Shown piece by piece: positions 29,154 through 38,647 of a stretch of DNA of 64,000 nucleotides (position 1 is the stretch's first letter; each line of letters opens with the position of its first letter). Origin of the DNA: Oceanobacillus limi. GTDB taxonomy: Bacteria > Bacillota > Bacilli > Bacillales > Amphibacillaceae. Position numbers and translations under genes: made by a program. Under the pieces are notes generated by a model, which saw only the letters and a list, made by a program, of their open reading frames with translations, ran no database searches and was not told the origin of the DNA. The DNA is taken from positions 62,001 to 126,000 of the forward strand of contig NZ_FOHE01000008.1 of the NCBI RefSeq assembly GCF_900111445.1. Reading direction: 5' to 3'.

Positions 29154-30431
29154 ATGGCTTTTGTATTTAAATTGCCGGATATTGGTGAAGGAATTCACGA
29201 AGGTGAAATCGTTAAATGGTTTGTAAAAGAAGGCGACGATGTAAAAGAAGATGATGTACTATGTGAGGTACAAAATGATAAAGCAGTCGTTGAAATCCCA
29301 TCTCCTGTAGAAGGGAAAGTTACAAAATTACATGTAGAAGAAGGAACAGTTGCAGTTGTAGGTGATAGTCTGATTTCTTTTGATGCAGAAGGTTATGAAG
29401 ACGAGGGCGAAGAGGAATCACCTGCTGCAGAAACAAAAGAAGAGCAAGCTCCAGTTGAGTCACCAAAAACAGACAGCGAACAGACAACAGACGAACAGGC
29501 GGAAGGTAAGCGTGTTATCGCAATGCCATCTGTTCGGAAGTATGCACGTGACAATGGTGTTGACATTCGTCAAGTGAATGGTACTGGTAAAAATGGACGT
29601 ATTGTTAAAGAGGACGTTGATAGCTTCCTAAACGGAGGACAAACTACTGCTACTCCAGAATCAGCAGATACTACGGTAACAGAAGAAACGACTACTCAAA
29701 AACAAGCTGCGCCAGCACCAGCAGGAGAATATCCTGAAACACGTGAAAAAATGACAGCGATCCGTAAGTCTATCGCTAAAGCAATGGTTAATTCGAAGAC
29801 AAAAGCTCCACATGTTACATTGTTAGATGAAGTGGATGTTTCAGAATTAGTTGCACATCGTAAGAAATTTAAAGCAGTTGCTGCAGAACAAGAAATCAAG
29901 TTGACTTACCTACCATATGTAGTAAAAGCACTTGTTTCAGCGTTGAAACAATATCCTATCTTAAATGCGTCAATTGATGATGCTACAGATGAAATTGTTC
30001 AAAAGCATTACTATAATGTCGGTATTGCTGCAGATACAGAAAAAGGTCTATTAGTACCAGTTGTTAAAGATGCAGATCGTAAGTCGATCTTCACAATTTC
30101 ATCAGAAATCAATGAATTGGCAGATAAGGCAAGAAGTGGTAAACTAAGCCCTGAAGAGATGAAAGGTGCATCAAGTACAATTACTAACATTGGTTCTGCA
30201 GGTGGTCAATGGTTTACTCCAGTTATTAACTACCCAGAAGCAGCAATTCTAGGTATTGGTCGTATTGCAGAAAAACCAATTGTCCGTGATGGAGAAATTG
30301 TTATTGCTCCAGTACTTGCATTATCATTGAGCTTTGATCACAGAATTGTTGATGGTGCAACAGCTCAACATGCCCTAAATCAAATCAAACGTTTATTGAG
30401 TGATCCACAATTAATCATGATGGAGGCGTAA
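29154..30431 (+). CDS. pdhC: Dihydrolipoamide acetyltransferase (PDH E2)
   Basis: 425 aa. One lipoyl domain with Lys43 in NDKAVVE, a Glu/Ala/Thr-rich linker, a peripheral subunit-binding domain (about 121-158, [16 protein letters not shown]), a second linker and the catalytic domain with [11 protein letters not shown] single lipoyl domain is normal for Gram-positive PDH E2. It forms the core of the complex. Confidence 0.96.
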   Translation: MAFVFKLPDIGEGIHEGEIVKWFVKEGDDVKEDDVLCEVQNDKAVVEIPSPVEGKVTKLHVEEGTVAVVGDSLISFDAEGYEDEGEEESPAAETKEEQAPVESPKTDSEQTTDEQAEGKRVIAMPSVRKYARDNGVDIRQVNGTGKNGRIVKEDVDSFLNGGQTTATPESADTTVTEETTTQKQAAPAPAGEYPETREKMTAIRKSIAKAMVNSKTKAPHVTLLDEVDVSELVAHRKKFKAVAAEQEIKLTYLPYVVKALVSALKQYPILNASIDDATDEIVQKHYYNVGIAADTEKGLLVPVVKDADRKSIFTISSEINELADKARSGKLSPEEMKGASSTITNIGSAGGQWFTPVINYPEAAILGIGRIAEKPIVRDGEIVIAPVLALSLSFDHRIVDGATAQHALNQIKRLLSDPQLIMMEA

Positions 30432-30435
30432 GGTT

Positions 30436-31842
30436 ATGGTAGTAGGAGATTTTCCAATTGAGTTAGACACATTAGTTGTCGGTGCGGGTCCTGGCGGTTA
30501 CGTTGCTGCTATTCGCGCTGCGCAATTAGGTCAAAAAGTAACAATAGTTGATAAAGGAGCACTTGGTGGTGTTTGTTTAAATGTAGGATGTATACCTTCT
30601 AAAGCACTAATCGAGGCAGGGCACCAAGTGGAAAACGCACACGGAAGTGCAGATCTAGGTATTACGACTGAAAATGTAAAAGTAGACTTTGAAAAGGTTC
30701 AAGAATGGAAAGGCTCTGTTGTTAATAAATTAACATCAGGAGTTGAAGGTCTATTAAAAGGAAACAAAGTTGATATTGTAAGTGGTGAAGTTTATTTTGT
30801 TGATAAAAATACAGTAAAAGTAATGGATGAGAAAAACTCTCAAACATACACTTTTAACAATTGTATTATAGCAACTGGTTCAAGACCAATTGAAATCCCA
30901 ACGTTCAAGTTCTCTGAACGTGTGTTAGATTCAACTGGTGCATTAAACTTGAAAGAGATTCCAAAGAAAATGGTTGTTATCGGAGCTGGGTATGTTGGTA
31001 GTGAATTAGGATCTGCATATGCTAACTTTGGAACAGAAGTTACTTTCCTTGAAGGTGCCAAAGATATTCTTAGCGGTTTTGAAAAGCAAATGACCCAACT
31101 TGTTAAAAAACGCTTGAAGAAAAAAGGTGCAACAATAATTACAGAAGCAATGGCAAAAGGCGTTGAAGAAACAAAAGATGGTGTGAAAGTTACGTATGAA
31201 GCAAAAGGTAAGGAAGAAACAGTTGAAGCAGATTACGTATTAGTAACAGTTGGCCGTCGTCCAAATACAGATGAGATTGGTTTAGAACAAGTAGGTATTG
31301 ATGTTACAGATCGTGGCCTTGTAAAAGTCGATAAGCAATGCCGTACAAATGTTGATAATATTTTTGCTATTGGTGACATTGTTGAGGGACCACCACTTGC
31401 ACACAAAGCTTCTTATGAAGGTAAAATTGCGGCTGAAGCAATTAGTGGTGAGAAATCAGAAATCGATTATATCGGTATTCCGGCGGTTGCATTTACTGAA
31501 CCAGAATTAGCTACTGTTGGTATGAACGAAGCAGAAGCAAAAGAAGCGGGTTATGATGTAAAAGTTGCAAAATTCCCGTTTGCGGCTAATGGCCGTGCAC
31601 TATCTTTAAACAATAGTGACGGATTCTTAAAACTTGTTACTCGTAAAGAGGATGGACTTGTCCTTGGTGGACAAATTGCTGGTCCTAATGCTAGTGATAT
31701 GATTTCTGAGGTTGGCTTGGCTGTTGAAGCAGGTATGACTGCAGAAGATCTTGCATTAACAATTCATGCGCATCCAACTTTAGGTGAGATTACAATGGAG
31801 GCTGCAGAAGTAGCACTTGGTACTCCAATTCATATGCTATAA
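30436..31842 (+). CDS. pdhD: Dihydrolipoamide dehydrogenase (PDH E3)
   Basis: 468 aa FAD enzyme: [17 protein letters not shown] dinucleotide site, redox disulfide in [18 protein letters not shown] site [17 protein letters not shown], and catalytic His in the C-terminal HAHPTLGE. Reoxidises lipoamide for the pyruvate and other 2-oxoacid dehydrogenases. Last gene of the operon; terminator follows. Confidence 0.96.
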   Translation: MVVGDFPIELDTLVVGAGPGGYVAAIRAAQLGQKVTIVDKGALGGVCLNVGCIPSKALIEAGHQVENAHGSADLGITTENVKVDFEKVQEWKGSVVNKLTSGVEGLLKGNKVDIVSGEVYFVDKNTVKVMDEKNSQTYTFNNCIIATGSRPIEIPTFKFSERVLDSTGALNLKEIPKKMVVIGAGYVGSELGSAYANFGTEVTFLEGAKDILSGFEKQMTQLVKKRLKKKGATIITEAMAKGVEETKDGVKVTYEAKGKEETVEADYVLVTVGRRPNTDEIGLEQVGIDVTDRGLVKVDKQCRTNVDNIFAIGDIVEGPPLAHKASYEGKIAAEAISGEKSEIDYIGIPAVAFTEPELATVGMNEAEAKEAGYDVKVAKFPFAANGRALSLNNSDGFLKLVTRKEDGLVLGGQIAGPNASDMISEVGLAVEAGMTAEDLALTIHAHPTLGEITMEAAEVALGTPIHML

Positions 31843-31860
31843 GATTAATGAAGGATATAA

Positions 31861-31895
31861 AAAAGTTGTACGATGAAATTCGTACAACTTTTTTT
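31861..31895. terminator. Bidirectional terminator between pdhD and opuD-like gene
   Basis: Stem AAAGTTGTACGA/TCGTACAACTTT with T-runs both ways. Confidence 0.9.
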
Positions 31896-31901
31896 ATTTA
31901 C

Positions 31902-33440
31902 TTAAGATTTTCGACTCGCCTTTTTCGATCTTGCTTCCATTTCTTTTCGCTCCGCTTTAAAGGACTTTAATAAAGAAGCCACAATTAAAATCATAATTAT
32001 TGTAAAAGGAAACGCAACGATTATCGCTGCGGTTTGTAAAGCTTCTAAACCACCTTGCCATAATAATACTGCTGCAGCACTTGATTGAATAAATCCCCAT
32101 ATTAATTTTACGGTGTTTGGAGGATATAAGCTACCGTTAGTGGTTTGCATCCCTAGTACGAATGTTGCCGAGTCAGCTGATGTAATAAAGAACGTACTAA
32201 TTAAAAGAATTGCGATTAATGACATGATAAGACCTAGTGGATAATGTTCTAACACTGCAAATAAAGCAGCTTCGGTCCCAAGGTCATTTACAATATTCAT
32301 GATATTTGCACCTTCAAAGTAATCTAAGTGAATTGCTGATCCTCCAAATACAGAAAACCATAGTGCGCCAAAGATAGTTGGAACTAACAATACACCAATG
32401 ACGAATTCTTTAATGGTTCTCCCTCTTGATACCCTCGCAATAAAGGTTCCAACAAATGGAGCCCATGAAATCCACCAAGCCCAATAAAAGATAGTCCATC
32501 CATTGATCCAGTCCAAGTTATCCGAATCAAAAGGTGTCATCCGGAAACTCATACTTGGGAGATTCTGCATGTATGTTCCAAATGAGGTTGTAAATAAGTT
32601 CATGATAAAATTGGTTGGTCCTAAAAATAACAAAAATAACATGAGGCTAATAGCAAGTACAATATTAGCATTACTTAGGTATTTAATCCCTTTATTCAGA
32701 CCAGTCGAGGCGGATATCATGTATAACACGGTAACAATTACAATGATAAGAAGCTGAAACATAAAAGTTTGATCAATACCAAATACGAACGACAAGCCGC
32801 CACTAATTTGGATTGCACCAAACCCTAAGGATGTCGCGACCCCGAAAACAGTGGCAAATACAACAATGGTATCGATAAGTGTTCCCCATCCACCTTTAAC
32901 TTTTTCACCAAATAATGGCTCTAAAATAGCACTTACAACACCCGGAGATTGTTTGCGAAACTTAAAATAGGCAAGTGCTAGCGCGATGGTCGCATAAACT
33001 GCCCATGGATGGAATCCCCAGTGAAAAAGACTATATTGCATCGCCGTTTTGGCGGCATCATTTGTTTCAGGATCGCCATATGGAGGGGTATAGAAATGCG
33101 ACAATGGCTCTGCTGCCCCCCAGAAGACTAAACCAATTCCCATACCTGCGCTAAATAACATCGCAAACCAAGTAATATAGGAGTACTCAGGCTCATCACC
33201 AGGTTTTCCTAGCTTTATTTGACCATACCTAGAAAAAATTAAATAGATGGCGAATACTAAAAAGCCCGTTGCGCTTATTAAGTAAAACCATCCAAATTGA
33301 CCGACGATAAATCCTTGGATAACAGTTGTAACATTATCTAGATTACCATTGGGCAGGATACTTTCTGGTATGAGCCCCCATAATACAAATAGAAATGCTA
33401 CAATTGCCGATATGTAGAATACATTTGAGACTCTTTTCAT
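31902..33440 (-). CDS. opuD: BCCT-family glycine betaine transporter (OpuD-like)
   Basis: 512 aa with about 12 membrane segments. GMGIGLVFWGAAEP, the Na+-coupled betaine variant of the glycine motif, and the BCCT signature around FYWAWWISWAPFVGTFIARVS are clear. It takes up compatible solutes during osmotic stress. The C-terminal tail is short, highly charged and Lys/Glu-rich, as in osmosensing carriers. It is not at this place in B. subtilis, so this is a lineage-specific insertion or rearrangement. Confidence 0.9.
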   Translation of the reverse strand: MKRVSNVFYISAIVAFLFVLWGLIPESILPNGNLDNVTTVIQGFIVGQFGWFYLISATGFLVFAIYLIFSRYGQIKLGKPGDEPEYSYITWFAMLFSAGMGIGLVFWGAAEPLSHFYTPPYGDPETNDAAKTAMQYSLFHWGFHPWAVYATIALALAYFKFRKQSPGVVSAILEPLFGEKVKGGWGTLIDTIVVFATVFGVATSLGFGAIQISGGLSFVFGIDQTFMFQLLIIVIVTVLYMISASTGLNKGIKYLSNANIVLAISLMLFLLFLGPTNFIMNLFTTSFGTYMQNLPSMSFRMTPFDSDNLDWINGWTIFYWAWWISWAPFVGTFIARVSRGRTIKEFVIGVLLVPTIFGALWFSVFGGSAIHLDYFEGANIMNIVNDLGTEAALFAVLEHYPLGLIMSLIAILLISTFFITSADSATFVLGMQTTNGSLYPPNTVKLIWGFIQSSAAAVLLWQGGLEALQTAAIIVAFPFTIIMILIVASLLKSFKAERKEMEARSKKASRKS

Positions 33441-33627
33441 TTCAAAAATCCTTTCTCTGCATACTGATGTGAATACACTAGGGTATTATATCAAGTCAGT
33501 TCTTACTATTTCCATTTTAAGGCCTTACAATTCGACAATTTTTTAAAAAAAGATTCATTTATACTTGTATGGTTATTTATACTCATCTAGACTTAAGATA
33601 AATATAAAACCATCAGGAGGAATACAG

Positions 33628-34527
33628 ATGAAACAATTATTCTGGGTACTATTAATACTCTGCCTATTAGCCGCTTGCAATAATGGTGATACGAGCTCGG
33701 AACAACAATCTTCAGGTGAAGAACCACAATCTGAAAATAAAGCAAATCACGATGACCATTCGGAAGATGGCAGTAATACAACGAGTCTTGAGCAGGATAA
33801 AGAGGAAGTAGAAGAGAAAGAAGAACGTAAGGAGGAGAGTTCGAACGAACTTAACGATGAACCCCTATACAAAATTACTTCAGATGCATCTGTTGTACCA
33901 ATTAAAGAGGGAACAAACGAAGATGTAGTATTACTTACGATCGATGATGCACCTGATAAATATGCCCTTGAAATGGCAAAGACATTAAAAAGTCTAGATG
34001 CAGGCGCCATTTTTTTTGTTAATGGTCATTTCATTGACACAAAAGAGGAAAAAGAAATATTGAAAGAAATACATGAAATGGGATTTTTAATCGGAAATCA
34101 TACGTATAACCATACGAATTTAAAGGATATCGAAGAGGATCAAGATAAACAGAGGGATGAAATTACTCAATTAAATGATGAAATTGAAGAAATAATTGGT
34201 GAACGTCCTGCCTTTTTTAGAGCTCCACATGGAGTTAATACAGATTATTCTACAAAAGTAGCACAAGAAGAAAAAATGATCGTCATGAATTGGACGTATG
34301 GATATGACTATTTTGAACCGTATAAGGATGTGGATAAATTAACTGAAGCAATGGTATCAGGGAAGGGGCCAGAAGTGGATGTACCTTATTCTCTGTTAAA
34401 ATCCGGTGCCAATTTATTAATGCATGATAGAGAATGGACGAATGAGGCGCTAGAAGAAATCGTTTTAGGTCTAAGAGAAGAGGGGTATGAAATTGTAGAT
34501 CCACACACAATAAAGAAGGACAAGTAA
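33628..34527 (+). CDS. Polysaccharide-deacetylase (NodB) lipoprotein
   Basis: 299 aa. ATG at 33628 follows CAGGAGG. Lipobox LAAC (Cys about residue 17) is followed by a 70-residue acidic, Ser/Glu-rich linker and a NodB domain with TIDDAPDK (metal Asp pair), HTYNH, RAPHGVNTDYS and LLMHDREWT. From the family it deacetylates peptidoglycan or another surface polysaccharide on the outer membrane face; specificity cannot be told. The Ala in DDAP replaces the usual Gly. Confidence 0.85.
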   Translation: MKQLFWVLLILCLLAACNNGDTSSEQQSSGEEPQSENKANHDDHSEDGSNTTSLEQDKEEVEEKEERKEESSNELNDEPLYKITSDASVVPIKEGTNEDVVLLTIDDAPDKYALEMAKTLKSLDAGAIFFVNGHFIDTKEEKEILKEIHEMGFLIGNHTYNHTNLKDIEEDQDKQRDEITQLNDEIEEIIGERPAFFRAPHGVNTDYSTKVAQEEKMIVMNWTYGYDYFEPYKDVDKLTEAMVSGKGPEVDVPYSLLKSGANLLMHDREWTNEALEEIVLGLREEGYEIVDPHTIKKDK

Positions 34528-34560
34528 AAGAGTAGGTGGTTTTTCCACCTACTCTTTTAT
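34526..34560 (+). terminator. Intrinsic terminator
   Basis: 14-bp stem AAAAGAGTAGGTGG/CCACCTACTCTTTT with a TTTT-containing loop after the deacetylase gene. Confidence 0.9.
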
Positions 34561-34599
34561 TGGATCACACTTTTTTGAAAAATGTTATACTAATTAGGC

Positions 34600-34628
34600 T
34601 TGATAAAATAATTATGACATACTATAGT
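34600..34628 (+). promoter_or_regulatory. Sigma-A promoter of the SR1-like RNA
   Basis: TTGATA, 17-bp spacer, TATAGT; predicted start near 34635. Confidence 0.75.
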
Positions 34629-34668
34629 AAGTGTAAGCAATTTCAAATTAAAAAAGGAGTTGGGCCAA

Positions 34669-34776
34669 ATGGGGACGATCGTTTGCCAAGACTGTCAAAA
34701 AGTGATTGATTATGTGGAAGAAGAGAAAGTAACCACATTATATGGGACTTGTCCAACTTGTAAATCAAATAAATAG
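34669..34776 (+). CDS. sr1P: SR1P, GapA-binding peptide
   Basis: 35 aa: MGTIVCQDCQ..., two CxxC pairs (Cys6/Cys9, Cys28/Cys31), so a tiny zinc-binding fold. RBS AAAAAAGGAG. The start MGTIVCQ and LYGTC stretch match B. subtilis SR1P (39 aa), which binds GapA and enhances its interaction with RNase J1. RNase J1 is encoded at 22.6-24.3 kb here. Too short for usual gene finders. Confidence 0.85.
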   Translation: MGTIVCQDCQKVIDYVEEEKVTTLYGTCPTCKSNK

Positions 34777-34801
34777 GGAAGAGTGTTTTTTATTATAATG
34801 A

Positions 34802-34832
34802 ACCACAGCTGATCTCAGCTGTGGTATTTTTA
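34802..34832 (+). terminator. Intrinsic terminator of the SR1-like RNA
   Basis: 11-bp perfect stem ACCACAGCTGA/TCAGCTGTGGT with a two-base loop (likely opened to four) and ATTTTTA. Confidence 0.88.
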
Positions 34833-34920
34833 TGGTTCTTAAATGCCTAATGGTTAGCCAAGAAGAAAGGTTCAATGGTAGGATGATGGAAAGGGATTTT
34901 TATCGAGTGGAGGGATTTAT

Positions 34921-35874
34921 GTGACTTGGAATACGAGAGTAACTGAATTACTAAATATTACATATCCAATAATTCAAGGTGGCTTAGCCCATCTAGCATA
35001 TGCTGATTTAGCTGCAGCTGTATCTAATGCTGGTGGTCTAGGGCAAATAACAGCTATGAGTTTAAGCAATCCAACTGATTTAAGAAATGAGATTCAACGC
35101 GTTAAAACATTAACAGATAAACCATTTGGTGTAAACTTTGCAATTGGTCAACATGGAAGACCATATGAAGAGATGGTACAAGTTGCTATAGACGAACAAG
35201 TGTCTATAATTTCTGTGACAGGTGGGAATCCAAAAGGAGTTTTAGAAATGGTAAGGCCTCACGGAATTAAGACATTAGTATTAGTTGCAGCAAAAAGACA
35301 AGCCGTAAAGGCAGAAGAGTTAGGTGCTGATGCCGTTATGGTGGTTGGTCAAGAGGGGGGTGGGCATTTAGGGAGAGGAGATGTTGGAACTTTTATTCTT
35401 ACTCCTCAAGTTGTCGATCATGTATCAATCCCAGTAATTGCTTCAGGAGGAATTGTTGATGGACACGGACTAATTGCAGCATTAGCACTTGGGGCAGATG
35501 GAATTGAAATGGGTACAAGGTTTATAGCAACGAAGGAGTGTGTGGATGCTCACGAAGCCTATAAGCAAGATTTGTTAGATGCTAATGAGGAATCAACGGT
35601 AGTGATCAAACGTTCTTTAGGTGCCCCTGCACGAGCATTACGTAATACATGGACCGACCAAATTTTAGAAATAGAACAAAGAAAAGAAGGCTATGAGTCA
35701 CTAAAAGAGTATATAAGTGGAGAAGCTAATAAAAGGTATATTATTGAAGGTGACAGGAGTAAAGGTTTTGGATGGGCAGGGCAAGGTGCAGCCCGGATTA
35801 ATGATATTCCTAGTGTAAGTGAATTATTTCAACAAATAGTTCAAGACGCTAAAAATATTAAAGAAAACCTATAG
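34921..35874 (+). CDS. FMN-dependent nitronate monooxygenase/FabK-like oxidoreductase
   Basis: 317 aa, GTG start after GTGGAGGG. TIM-barrel family marks: QGGLAHLAYADLAAAVSNAGGLG at the N terminus, GQEGGGHLGRGD, and the ASGGIVDGHGLIAALALGADG phosphate loop. It may oxidise nitronates or act as an enoyl-ACP reductase II; the annotation in this family is often imprecise. Not in this position in B. subtilis. Confidence 0.82.
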   Translation: MTWNTRVTELLNITYPIIQGGLAHLAYADLAAAVSNAGGLGQITAMSLSNPTDLRNEIQRVKTLTDKPFGVNFAIGQHGRPYEEMVQVAIDEQVSIISVTGGNPKGVLEMVRPHGIKTLVLVAAKRQAVKAEELGADAVMVVGQEGGGHLGRGDVGTFILTPQVVDHVSIPVIASGGIVDGHGLIAALALGADGIEMGTRFIATKECVDAHEAYKQDLLDANEESTVVIKRSLGAPARALRNTWTDQILEIEQRKEGYESLKEYISGEANKRYIIEGDRSKGFGWAGQGAARINDIPSVSELFQQIVQDAKNIKENL

Positions 35875-35892
35875 AGTTGAGGTGCATGAATA

Positions 35893-36159
35893 ATGAATTA
35901 TCAATATCCTTTTGATATAAGTTGGTCTAAACAAGAGGTAATCGATGTGGTTCACTTCTTTAACTTAATTGAAAAAGCATATGAAAAAGGAATTTCCCGT
36001 CATGAGGTAATTGATGCGTATCGGAAATTTAAACAGATTGTGCCATCTAAGAGTGAAGAAAAACAGTTTTTCGCAGAATTTGAAAAGGGATCTGGTTATT
36101 CTAGTTATCATGTTGTGAAAAAGGCAAGAGAACAAAAGGCAGATAAAATCAAAATGTAA
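35893..36159 (+). CDS. yktA: YktA family (UPF0223) protein
   Basis: 88 aa, small helical protein; conserved [18 protein letters not shown] and [16 protein letters not shown] match UPF0223. Function unknown. Followed by yktB (convergent here) and suhB/yktC, as the yktA-yktB-yktC cluster. Confidence 0.88.
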   Translation: MNYQYPFDISWSKQEVIDVVHFFNLIEKAYEKGISRHEVIDAYRKFKQIVPSKSEEKQFFAEFEKGSGYSSYHVVKKAREQKADKIKM

Positions 36160-36177
36160 ATTTACTGATAACGTAAA

Positions 36178-36229
36178 ATCCGAACTAATAATTCAAATTT
36201 TCTTGAATTCATTTAGTTCGGATATTTTT
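36178..36229 (+). terminator. Two-part intrinsic terminator after yktA
   Basis: Outer stem ATCCGAACTAA/TTAGTTCGGAT encloses AATTCAA/TTGAATT; a T-run follows. Confidence 0.85.
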
Positions 36230-36254
36230 GTAATGAACTATGATATAAATAATG

Positions 36255-36356
36255 CATGAACTAATTTAGGAATCAAGTGAAGCTTCCGTCAAGAGAAAAG
36301 GCATCGTTTATCCCACGAATAACCGGAAGTAAGACCCCAGTGATTGAAGTTTCAAT
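36255..36356 (-). other. Structured region after yktB
   Basis: About 100 bp of more GC-rich DNA directly after the yktB stop (minus strand). Contains CTTCCG/CGGAAG arms around a CGTTTATCCCACG interior, with AAGTGAAGC and TTGAAGTTTCA flanks. Looks like a transcribed 3' structure or a copy of a small repeat; no second copy was seen in the window. Confidence 0.35.
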
Positions 36357-36977
36357 TTATGATCTTGCTTGTAATGCTTTTTGATAGAATGGTATTAATG
36401 TTTGATAAGTGTCTTTAACTGTATTTATAAAGGCATCTCCATTTGTAACGCGTTGGTCATCAGGTGTTAGATGTAGGCCAACAAGAAACTCAGCTTTTTT
36501 AACATCTCTAAACCTCTCTACATGCTTTAACTCAAGTTCAGGTAATGGGATCGAAGCTTTTTTCATATGGTCTAAGGAAACGACGTAATGGTCTGGTAAC
36601 TGCTTTAGTTGATCAAAACTTTCTACAAATTTATTGGCAATTTCTTTTTTATGGTCTAATTCATAGATCAGTGCTAACCATATAAATACATGATCATCAA
36701 ACAATCCAACCTGGAAATGAGGGTGTTTTTTATAGCCACGCTTATTATCAGCGATTGCTAACCAGGTGTCATTTGGTGGGTTTACGGTTCTTCTAGCATG
36801 CTTTGCAATATGTAAGTAAACCTCGTTACCTAAATGTGCAGAAAGATAATCCACTAATTCAGCCCCAATCTCTTGAAATTTTGGCTGAATTTTTGTCTGA
36901 ATCGCTTCCATTCTTTCATCAAGTCCCTCTATGGAAAAAGTATTAAAATCTTCTTTATTGAAACCTTGAAAAGTCAA
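36357..36977 (-). CDS. yktB: YktB family (UPF0637/DUF1054) protein
   Basis: 206 aa from a TTG start at 36977, ten bases after GAAAGG. The ATG at 36986 has only one base between it and that site; both are possible. Conserved HIAKHARRTVNPP, KRGYKKHPHFQVGLF and FIWLALIYE match YktB. Function unknown. Confidence 0.87.
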   Translation of the reverse strand: MTFQGFNKEDFNTFSIEGLDERMEAIQTKIQPKFQEIGAELVDYLSAHLGNEVYLHIAKHARRTVNPPNDTWLAIADNKRGYKKHPHFQVGLFDDHVFIWLALIYELDHKKEIANKFVESFDQLKQLPDHYVVSLDHMKKASIPLPELELKHVERFRDVKKAEFLVGLHLTPDDQRVTNGDAFINTVKDTYQTLIPFYQKALQARS

Positions 36978-37236
36978 AGGTATCATTCCTTTCAGTTAGA
37001 TTATAATAATTATTATTAAGCAAATTAAAGATCAAGTCAAACAATTGGTGTTTGTCCATTTAAACCCTATGTAATTTGTGTCTATAAATTGAATGAAAAT
37101 GGTTGAAATAGCCCAGAATGAAGCATTTAATAGAACGAAATCAAATAATGCTCATATATATAAATAAAAATATTTAATTATATTTTTGAATGTGTATCCA
37201 CTTCGATAAAAAAGCTAAGAAAGGGTGTGGATCATT

Positions 37237-37428
37237 ATGAAATTTGTTTTAGAAACATTAAGGTTAGAGGAAGAACGAGAAAAATTACCAGTAATTAAAA
37301 TGGAAATCGATTATGAACTATTAACACTTTATGACGCATTGCAGGAAAATGACACCGTTCAAGTTATTAAATCGAAAGAGCGCTTAAAGGAATTACGTAA
37401 ACAATTTCTAATGATTAAAAAGACTTGA
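37237..37428 (+). CDS. Small conserved protein (YkzI-like position)
   Basis: 63 aa from ATG at 37237 (an earlier GTG at 37225 is possible); AAAGGG lies 11 bases upstream. Fully helical and highly charged: KFVLETLRLEEEREKLPV and KSKERLKELRKQF. Located just before suhB, where B. subtilis has a small ykzI-type gene, but identity is not certain. Function unknown. Confidence 0.7.
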   Translation: MKFVLETLRLEEEREKLPVIKMEIDYELLTLYDALQENDTVQVIKSKERLKELRKQFLMIKKT

Positions 37429-37512
37429 CCTAATTATTTCATATAATATGACTAGGTAATTTAAATTTGATAAGCTATATATAATAAACACGAACTAGAT
37501 GGAGGAACAATT

Positions 37513-38322
37513 ATGGATATAGATATGCGTGAAGAATTATTTCACCAAGCCAAAACTTGGGTCAAAGAAGCTGGTGAAATTATTCGTAATCGAATAAAGG
37601 ATCCTTTAACAATTGACACAAAATCAGACGCAAAAGATTTAGTTACCCAAATGGATAGGGCGATTGAATATTTCTTTGTAAAACGAATTAAAGAGGCATA
37701 TCCTAGTCATCAATTGCTGAGCGAGGAAGGCTATGGGGACGATGTTACCACATTAGACGGAACTGTTTGGATTATTGACCCAATAGATGGGACAATGAAC
37801 TTTGTACAGCAAAAAAGGAATTTTGCTATTTCAGTTGGTGTTTTTCACGATGGAATCGGAGAAATTGGTCTCATTTATAATGTTATAGACGATGTGTTGT
37901 ATACTGCGCAAAGAAATAATGGAGCCTTTAAAAATGATCAAAAACTTCCGACCTTAAATGAACAAGTATCGCTAGATAAATCAGTTTTAGGTCTTAATCA
38001 TTTTTGGTTATGTGAAAATCGATTGGTTGACGAGAAAGTAATGCAAAAATTAGTAAAGAAAGTTAGAGGGGCGAGAGCTTATGGTTCCGCTGCATTGGAA
38101 TTTGCATTCGTTGCAGAAGGTACTTTGGAAGGATATTTGGCTATGGGATTAGCTCCTTGGGATGTAGCAGCAGGTATGGTAATTGTAAATGAGGTTGGTG
38201 GTGTTACTAGTAACATTGATGGTATCTCCCTAAATTTGTTACAGAAGGATACTGTATTAACATGTCATCCAGCGGTTCATCAGAAAATTATTACCGAGTA
38301 TATCCAAAAAGGTAGAAAGTGA
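37513..38322 (+). CDS. suhB: Inositol monophosphatase family phosphatase (SuhB/YktC)
   Basis: 269 aa. Li+-sensitive phosphatase motifs LLSEEGYG, IDPIDGTMNF and APWDVAAGMVIVNEVGG carry the metal ligands. B. subtilis YktC acts on inositol phosphate and possibly other sugar or nucleotide phosphates. RBS TGGAGG. Its stop codon lies within the stem of the terminator shared with the convergent gene. Confidence 0.92.
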   Translation: MDIDMREELFHQAKTWVKEAGEIIRNRIKDPLTIDTKSDAKDLVTQMDRAIEYFFVKRIKEAYPSHQLLSEEGYGDDVTTLDGTVWIIDPIDGTMNFVQQKRNFAISVGVFHDGIGEIGLIYNVIDDVLYTAQRNNGAFKNDQKLPTLNEQVSLDKSVLGLNHFWLCENRLVDEKVMQKLVKKVRGARAYGSAALEFAFVAEGTLEGYLAMGLAPWDVAAGMVIVNEVGGVTSNIDGISLNLLQKDTVLTCHPAVHQKIITEYIQKGRK

Positions 38323-38346
38323 CTCATGAAGTCACTTTCTTTCTTT
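38314..38346. terminator. Shared terminator overlapping both stop codons
   Basis: Perfect 11-bp stem AGAAAGTGACT/AGTCACTTTCT with five-base loop. The suhB TGA (38320-38322) and the convergent gene's TGA (38324-38326) are inside it. Confidence 0.88.
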
Positions 38347-38500
38347 TTATTGAAATCCCTATGCCCATAATTATAAATCCTATTGCTAGAAATAATATTA
38401 TGAATCCAATACTTCGGAATGCAATTGCTACCCCAACGAGTAAAAACATAAGAATCACCAAAGAAGAAAGTAGGAACATTGGAAAGTTAAAGTTTTTCAT
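38324..38500 (-). CDS. ylaF: YlaF-like small membrane protein (DUF5325)
   Basis: 58 aa. ATG at 38500 has GAGGTG six bases upstream. Two hydrophobic segments separated by a short polar turn and a basic C-terminal tail KRKK. Size and place in the yla cluster match YlaF; sequence identity not proven. Function unknown. Confidence 0.72.
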   Translation of the reverse strand: MKNFNFPMFLLSSLVILMFLLVGVAIAFRSIGFIILFLAIGFIIMGIGISIKRKKVTS

Positions 38501-38647
38501 GTAAAACACCTCACTTTTGTAATTAAAGTATATATTAGATGACCAAATTGTACAAAATAATTTAGCTCATGAATTATATTTAAACTAGCGCGTTTTATGT
38601 AAATTTAGTATGATAGACAAGGAATGAAATTGTAATGGGGGATACAT

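Larger units (their letters stand above)
34635..34832 (+). ncRNA. sr1: SR1-like dual-function small RNA
   Basis: A promoter at 34600-34628 and a terminator ending about 34832 bracket a transcript of roughly 200 nt, the same size as B. subtilis SR1 (about 205 nt). It encodes SR1P, and it lies downstream of pdhD as in B. subtilis. B. subtilis SR1 base-pairs with ahrC mRNA and is repressed under glycolytic conditions by CcpN; whether those contacts hold here is not known from sequence alone. Confidence 0.75.

Noticed and set aside
34283-34510. 75-codon minus-strand ORF within the NodB gene
   Set aside because: Shadow of the real gene; antisense to conserved NodB residues.
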